This document shows, piece after piece, positions 5,534-8,867 of a stretch of 8,867 bases of DNA. Under the pieces are notes generated by a model. The model made no database searches and was not told where the DNA came from. It worked only from the letters and a program-made list of their open reading frames with translations. The translations under genes and the position numbers were made by a program. Position 1 is the stretch's first letter, and each line of letters opens with the position of its first letter. Source of the stretch: Chloroflexota bacterium (lineage in GTDB: Bacteria; Chloroflexota; Dehalococcoidia; Lucifugimonadales; UBA3495); the NCBI GenBank assembly GCA_022562335.1, contig JADFPM010000104.1, positions 1 to 8,867 on the forward strand, given 5' to 3'.

Positions 5534-6568
5534 TCAGGCCTCAAGAAGCAAGACCTGGTCATCACCTCTGCGGGGCACGATGCGGCCCACCACCACGGCA
5601 TCGGAAACCGCCTGCTGAATGGCGGGCACATCCTGCTCGCGGCATACGGCCACCATGCCCAGGCCCATGTTAAACACCCGGTACATCTCTTCCCGGGTTA
5701 TGCCGCCCACCTGCTGGATGAGATCGAATATCGCCGGCCGGGACCAGGACCCGGTGTCGAACTGGGCGGCCAGCCCGCTGGGTATGACACTGGGCATCTT
5801 GCCTGGTATGCCGCCACCGGTTATGTGGGCAAGCCCTTTAAGCAAACCAAACACCGGGGCCAACACCGGGTAGTAACAGCGATGCCGGATCAGCAACTCT
5901 TCACCCAGTTGATGTTGCAACTCGGCGTAATGCTGAAACAGTATCGTGGGGTTCTCATCTATGTTGAAAACCTGGCGGACCAAGGAGAATCCGTTGGTAT
6001 GCACTCCACTCGATGGAATGCCCACCAGCACATCCCCATCTTCCATCGTGGCGCCGTCGATGATCCCATCCCGCTCGGCCACCCCCACCACAAATCCCGC
6101 CAGGTCCATGTCATCGGAACGGTAAAGGCCGGGCATCTGGGCAGTTTCGCCGCCGATCAACGCGCAGCCGGTCTCCCGGCAACCCCAGGCGATCCCCCGG
6201 ATAAGGGAGTCCATCCGCTGTTCGTCCAGGTCGCTAAAGGCAACGTAATCCAGGAAGAAGATGGGTTTGGCGCCCTTGGTCAGGATGTCATTGACGTTTA
6301 GGGACACCAGGTCCTGGCCAACGGATTCAAAGTGGCCCAGGTATCCGGCTATCTTGAGTTTGGTGCCCACGCCATCGGCGCTGGCCACCAACACCGGCTG
6401 CTTGTATCCGGCTAATTGGTACATGCCGGCAAACCCGCCCTGGGCGTTGAGCACTTCCGGGCCGTGGGTGGCCGATGCAAAAGCCTTGATCCTATCTTTC
6501 AAGGCTTCCATAGCATCCAGGTGGACCCCGGACGATCCATAGGAGTCACTTGGGGACTCGCTGGTCAA
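5534..6568 (-). CDS. purM: Phosphoribosylformylglycinamidine cyclo-ligase (AIR synthetase) PurM
   Basis: It closes the imidazole ring, converting FGAM plus ATP to AIR, the fifth step of purine synthesis; it is cytosolic and normally dimeric. The protein is 344 residues, the usual length. Family motifs are in order: a Y-x-x-S-G-V start segment (10-15), DGVGTK (65-70), SLNVND (89-94), FFLDY (104-108), GGETAQMPGLY (139-149), SSGVHTNGFSLVR (186-198), HITGGGIPGK (248-257) and FNMGLGM (299-305). The usual PTRIY segment reads RHRCY (228-232), keeping Arg and Tyr. The start is assigned to TTG at 6568 because AGGAGGT lies 5 nt before it; the in-frame ATG at 6595 precedes this ribosome binding site and would give nine residues out of line with the family. 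It follows purF after a gap of about 330 bp, so it may have its own promoter. Confidence 0.96.
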   Translation of the reverse strand: MTSESPSDSYGSSGVHLDAMEALKDRIKAFASATHGPEVLNAQGGFAGMYQLAGYKQPVLVASADGVGTKLKIAGYLGHFESVGQDLVSLNVNDILTKGAKPIFFLDYVAFSDLDEQRMDSLIRGIAWGCRETGCALIGGETAQMPGLYRSDDMDLAGFVVGVAERDGIIDGATMEDGDVLVGIPSSGVHTNGFSLVRQVFNIDENPTILFQHYAELQHQLGEELLIRHRCYYPVLAPVFGLLKGLAHITGGGIPGKMPSVIPSGLAAQFDTGSWSRPAIFDLIQQVGGITREEMYRVFNMGLGMVAVCREQDVPAIQQAVSDAVVVGRIVPRRGDDQVLLLEA

Positions 6569-6573
6569 CAGGT

Positions 6574-6580
6574 ACCTCCT
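6574..6580 (-). promoter_or_regulatory. Consensus ribosome binding site selecting the TTG start of purM
   Basis: A perfect AGGAGGT on the minus strand ends 5 nt before the TTG at 6568. It lies downstream of the only in-frame ATG (6595), which makes the TTG the probable start. Confidence 0.8.
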
Positions 6581-6898
6581 CCCAAACCCAACCATCCATC
6601 ATCGGCGCGGCGCCGAGGCTAGTACCTGGTCAGTTTGATTTCGCGATATGCCATTGTGAGCGAAGCGAAGAAACTGGTCTGCCGGGGGCGGCCCATCTCC
6701 AGATTATTCAGCCGCTTCGCTCCTTCAGAATGGCATCCTTTCGAAACCTTAGTGATATGGTGCTAGGCCATACCCCGCCGCATTAAACGATTAAAGCACG
6801 TTCCGGCCCATGGCAAGGCGTGCCCAGAGAACCGTCTGCCGGCCTGTCTTACGGGAAGATGGCGGGAGAATCATAGGAATGATGTCCTGGCGCCGCGG
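6581..6898. other. Intergenic region between purF and purM
   Basis: Apart from the palindromic repeat at 6648-6736, I see no gene, RNA or convincing promoter in this gap. A short inverted repeat (ATCAT/ATGAT around 6869-6882) lies just after the purF stop and is too weak to call a terminator. The gap is long for an operon, which suggests that purM is separately promoted or that repeat insertion has lengthened it. Confidence 0.5.
6648..6736. repeat. Palindromic MITE-like intergenic repeat (copy B)
   Basis: The ends are ATGCCATT and its perfect complement AATGGCAT. Inside them, GTGAGCGAAGCGAAGAA pairs with an interrupted GCGAAGCG...AATAATCT on the opposite strand. The body belongs to the same CATTCTGAGCGAAGCGAAGAATCT class as the repeat at 2741-2850, but the centre differs. 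There is no coding capacity. It occupies the middle of the purF-purM gap, about 80 bp upstream of the purM start. Confidence 0.7.
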
Positions 6899-8356
6899 TT
6901 AATCCAAAGTCCCTGAGCCGTTTTCTTCCAGGACCAACTTGGTGAGCTCCAGTTGCACCGGGACCGGGTAATTGCCGGTGAAACAGGCGTCACAGAAACC
7001 GCCGCGGGTACCGCCGACCACTTTCATCAACCCGTCCACCGCCAGGAAGCCCAGGGTATCCGCGCCGATGGTCTGGCATATCTCTTCCACGCTCTGGTTG
7101 GCGGCAATAAGCTCCTGCCGGGAAGCCATATCGACCCCCATGTAGCACGGATTCTTGATGGGCGGAGCACAGACCCTCATGTGGATTTCCGCCGCTCCGG
7201 CCCGCCGCAGAAGACTGACCACGTGGGGCGTGGTGGTGCCCCGAACGATGCTGTCGTCGACCACCACCAGGCGCTTGCCTTTGATGACCTCGGTCAGCGG
7301 ATTGAATTTTTGCCTTACGCCCAAATCTCTAAGGCGTTGCTCCGGTTCGATGAACGTCCGGCCAACGTAACGGTTCTTCACCAAACCTTCGCTGTAGGGG
7401 ATGCCCGACTCCTGGGCGTAACCCACCGCCGCCGCCGTTGAGGAATCTGGGATCCCGATGACCATGTCCGCATCCACCGGGTGCTCCCGGGCCAGTTGGG
7501 CGCCCAACTCCTGGCGCACCGAATGAACCAACTGGCCGTCCAGTATGCTGTCGGGGCGGGCGAAATATATCAGCTCAAAAACGCATAGCGCCCGCCGGCC
7601 TTGGGCGCCGGTCCAGGTGGCCGAGTGGAACCCCTGCTTGTCGATTATTATCACTTCACCGGGTTCCAGTTCCCGTTCGTAGGTGGCGCCCAGATGGTCC
7701 AGGGCGCAACTCTCCGATGCGATGACCCAGCCGCCATTTAGCTTGCCAATACACATGGGCCGGATCCCCAGGGGGTCTCTGGCGGCCATCAGGGTATCGT
7801 GGGTCAAGGCCACCATAGAGAACGCGCCTTCGACCTGGCGCATGCAGTAAAACAGCCGGTCTTCCCAGTTGGCGCCGCTGGCGTTGGCCAACAGCAGGGC
7901 CAGGACTTCTGAATCGGTGGTGGAACTGAAAGTGCAGTTCCATTCGTCTTGGAGTTGGGCCTTGAGCTGGGAAGCATTGATGATATTGCCGTTGTTGGCC
8001 AGGGCCAGTTTACCCTGTATACCCTCTGCCAATATGGGCTGGGCATTGCACAATAGGCTGCTGCCCATGGTGGAGTAGCGAGTGTGGCCTATGGCCATAT
8101 TGCCGGTCAGGGGGTAGAAGTCGGGTTCGCGGAAGATCTGGGTGACCAGGCCCATGTCCGTGTGGACATTCAGGGTTTCTCCGTTGGCGGCGGCTATGCC
8201 GGCGCTTTCCTGGCCCCGGTGCTGCAGGGCAAAGAGGCCAAAAAACGCCAAATGGCTAGCGTCTCCGTCCGGAGTATAAACTCCCACAACACCACACTCG
8301 TCTCTGGGGTGGTCAAACGGGTGTTGGAGACTGGGTTGGACCCGTTCGCTTGTCAC
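6899..8356 (-). CDS. purF: Amidophosphoribosyltransferase PurF, Fe-S/propeptide type
   Basis: It makes 5-phosphoribosylamine from PRPP and glutamine, the committed step of purine synthesis. The protein is 485 residues. The N-terminal Ntn-type glutaminase domain has ALQHRGQESAG (43-53), GHTRYSTMGSS (90-100) and NNGN (121-124, where the common first residue is His). Cys21 is the predicted nucleophile, preceded by a 20-residue propeptide; cleavage after Glu20 is expected from the Bacillus-type family. The C-terminal phosphoribosyltransferase domain carries the PRPP loop VVVDDSIVRGTT (363-374). Cys258, Cys404, Cys455 and Cys458 match the four ligands of the Bacillus-type [4Fe-4S] cluster. The GTG at 8356 is the only usable start: an in-frame TAG lies 9 nt upstream, and no other start codon precedes Cys21. 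There is no Shine-Dalgarno sequence; a promoter places +1 on the GTG itself. Confidence 0.97.
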   Translation of the reverse strand: MTSERVQPSLQHPFDHPRDECGVVGVYTPDGDASHLAFFGLFALQHRGQESAGIAAANGETLNVHTDMGLVTQIFREPDFYPLTGNMAIGHTRYSTMGSSLLCNAQPILAEGIQGKLALANNGNIINASQLKAQLQDEWNCTFSSTTDSEVLALLLANASGANWEDRLFYCMRQVEGAFSMVALTHDTLMAARDPLGIRPMCIGKLNGGWVIASESCALDHLGATYERELEPGEVIIIDKQGFHSATWTGAQGRRALCVFELIYFARPDSILDGQLVHSVRQELGAQLAREHPVDADMVIGIPDSSTAAAVGYAQESGIPYSEGLVKNRYVGRTFIEPEQRLRDLGVRQKFNPLTEVIKGKRLVVVDDSIVRGTTTPHVVSLLRRAGAAEIHMRVCAPPIKNPCYMGVDMASRQELIAANQSVEEICQTIGADTLGFLAVDGLMKVVGGTRGGFCDACFTGNYPVPVQLELTKLVLEENGSGTLD

Positions 8357-8362
8357 GAAGAT

Positions 8363-8391
8363 ATTCTAGGGGCTAGCCAGCTAAGGGTCAA
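8363..8391 (-). promoter_or_regulatory. Sigma70-like promoter of purF, predicted leaderless
   Basis: On the minus strand TTGACC (8386-8391, 5/6 match) is followed by a 17-bp spacer and TAGAAT (8363-8368, 5/6 match). Counting seven bases downstream of the -10 puts +1 at 8356, the G of the purF GTG. The -10 box overlaps the in-frame TAG that blocks any upstream extension. The absence of a Shine-Dalgarno sequence fits a leaderless transcript. In the rest of the 8357-8525 gap I saw no clear terminator for the upstream gene. Confidence 0.65.
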
Positions 8392-8525
8392 CCGAGTCTG
8401 TACCCGGTCTAATGCGTCTGGTGGGATTTCCGGTTTCGCCGCCCATCCTATAGTGAACAAACCCGGCACCTCCACTGGTTTCCACTTACCGTCCCCGCGG
8501 CCAATTGCCTAAAGGGTTGGAGCGG

Positions 8526-8867
8526 TTAATCCGCCTTGGGTGATATGGTCACTTTGCGGTCCTCGCCCATGCCGCTGCTCTCGGTCGCCACTCCGGAATA
8601 ATCGGTCAGCGTGGTGTGGACGATGCGCCGGTCGGCAGCGTTCATGGGCTCCAGGGTAACGCTACGGCTGGTCTGAACCACCCGGCTGGCGACTTTGGTG
8701 GCCATCTCCCGCAGCGAAGACTCCCGGCGCTGCCGGTAATGCTCAACATCTAAAATAACCCGCACGCCTTCGCCCAATTCCTTTCGGACGATCATATTGA
8801 CCAGGAACTGGAGGGCCGCCAATGTTTGGCCCCTTCGGCCGATCAACAATCCAGAGTCCTCGCCTTC
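8526..8867 (-). CDS. Jag/KhpB-type RNA-binding protein, KH plus R3H domains (5' truncated)
   Basis: The last 113 residues are visible and the frame stays open to the window edge; the TTG at 8849 lies inside the KH motif and is not the start. The KH domain shows L-L-I-G-R-R-G-Q-T-L-A-A-L-Q, the GxxG-loop signature of this family. The R3H domain ends the protein, with R-R-I-V-H as the R-x3-H core, and is followed by a typical G-E-D-R-K-V-x-I-x-P tail. KhpB/Jag proteins bind RNA and affect cell division or elongation in Gram-positive bacteria. The gene usually lies beside yidC and rnpA, which would be right of this window; that is expectation, not observation. It ends 169 bp before purF on the same strand, but purF has its own promoter. 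Confidence 0.9.
   Translation of the reverse strand, partial: EGEDSGLLIGRRGQTLAALQFLVNMIVRKELGEGVRVILDVEHYRQRRESSLREMATKVASRVVQTSRSVTLEPMNAADRRIVHTTLTDYSGVATESSGMGEDRKVTISPKAD

Noticed and set aside
5276..5631. Small minus-strand frames with VRQAHHER and FDKLTTNG-like peptides
   Set aside because: These are known translation artefacts of a common intergenic palindrome, and they overlap the ends of purH and purM.
6550..6786. Small plus-strand frame with a CHCERSEE-like peptide
   Set aside because: It is a translation of the palindromic repeat at 6648-6736, not a conserved gene.
6790..6816. Possible purM promoter TTGCCA / TTTAAT on the minus strand
   Set aside because: The spacer is only 15 bp and the start point would be far upstream of purM, beyond the repeat; too weak to annotate.

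Overview
The window looks like bacterial chromosome, moderately GC-rich. The likely source is a Chloroflexota genome, possibly near Dehalococcoidia/SAR202. This assignment is an inference from three things: the PurH and PurF sequence style, the divergent SDR, and three scattered palindromic repeats of types common in such genomes. No rRNA, tRNA, CRISPR array, transposase or phage gene was seen.

Layout. A plus-strand gene enters from the left edge (1-1596) and encodes the C-terminal part of a probably secreted, calcium-binding-like surface protein of unknown function. It converges on a long minus-strand block. Read in the direction of transcription (right to left), that block is: the 3' part of a Jag/KhpB-type RNA-binding protein (8867-8526), purF (8356-6899), purM (6568-5534), purH (5304-3739), a family 2 glycosyltransferase (3662-2910) and an atypical short-chain dehydrogenase/reductase (2619-1819). 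A strong hairpin at 1625-1665 separates the two converging genes.

Function. PurF (step 1), PurM (step 5) and PurH (last two steps) belong to de novo IMP synthesis, so the centre is a partial purine cluster. purN, purD, purL and the other genes are not in the window. The glycosyltransferase resembles polyprenyl-phosphate sugar synthases and may be co-transcribed with purH. The SDR seems to be its own unit, with a candidate promoter at 2689-2717.

Most notable points. (1) purF has a good sigma70-like promoter placed so that the predicted +1 is the first base of its GTG start codon, implying a leaderless mRNA. (2) The SDR keeps its nucleotide-binding motif, but by hand alignment three of the four catalytic tetrad positions are replaced. 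(3) Palindromic, MITE-like repeats occupy three of the intergenic gaps. (4) In-frame 12-bp repeats build linkers in two unrelated proteins. I did not find a clearly new multi-gene system; the rest is ordinary housekeeping sequence.
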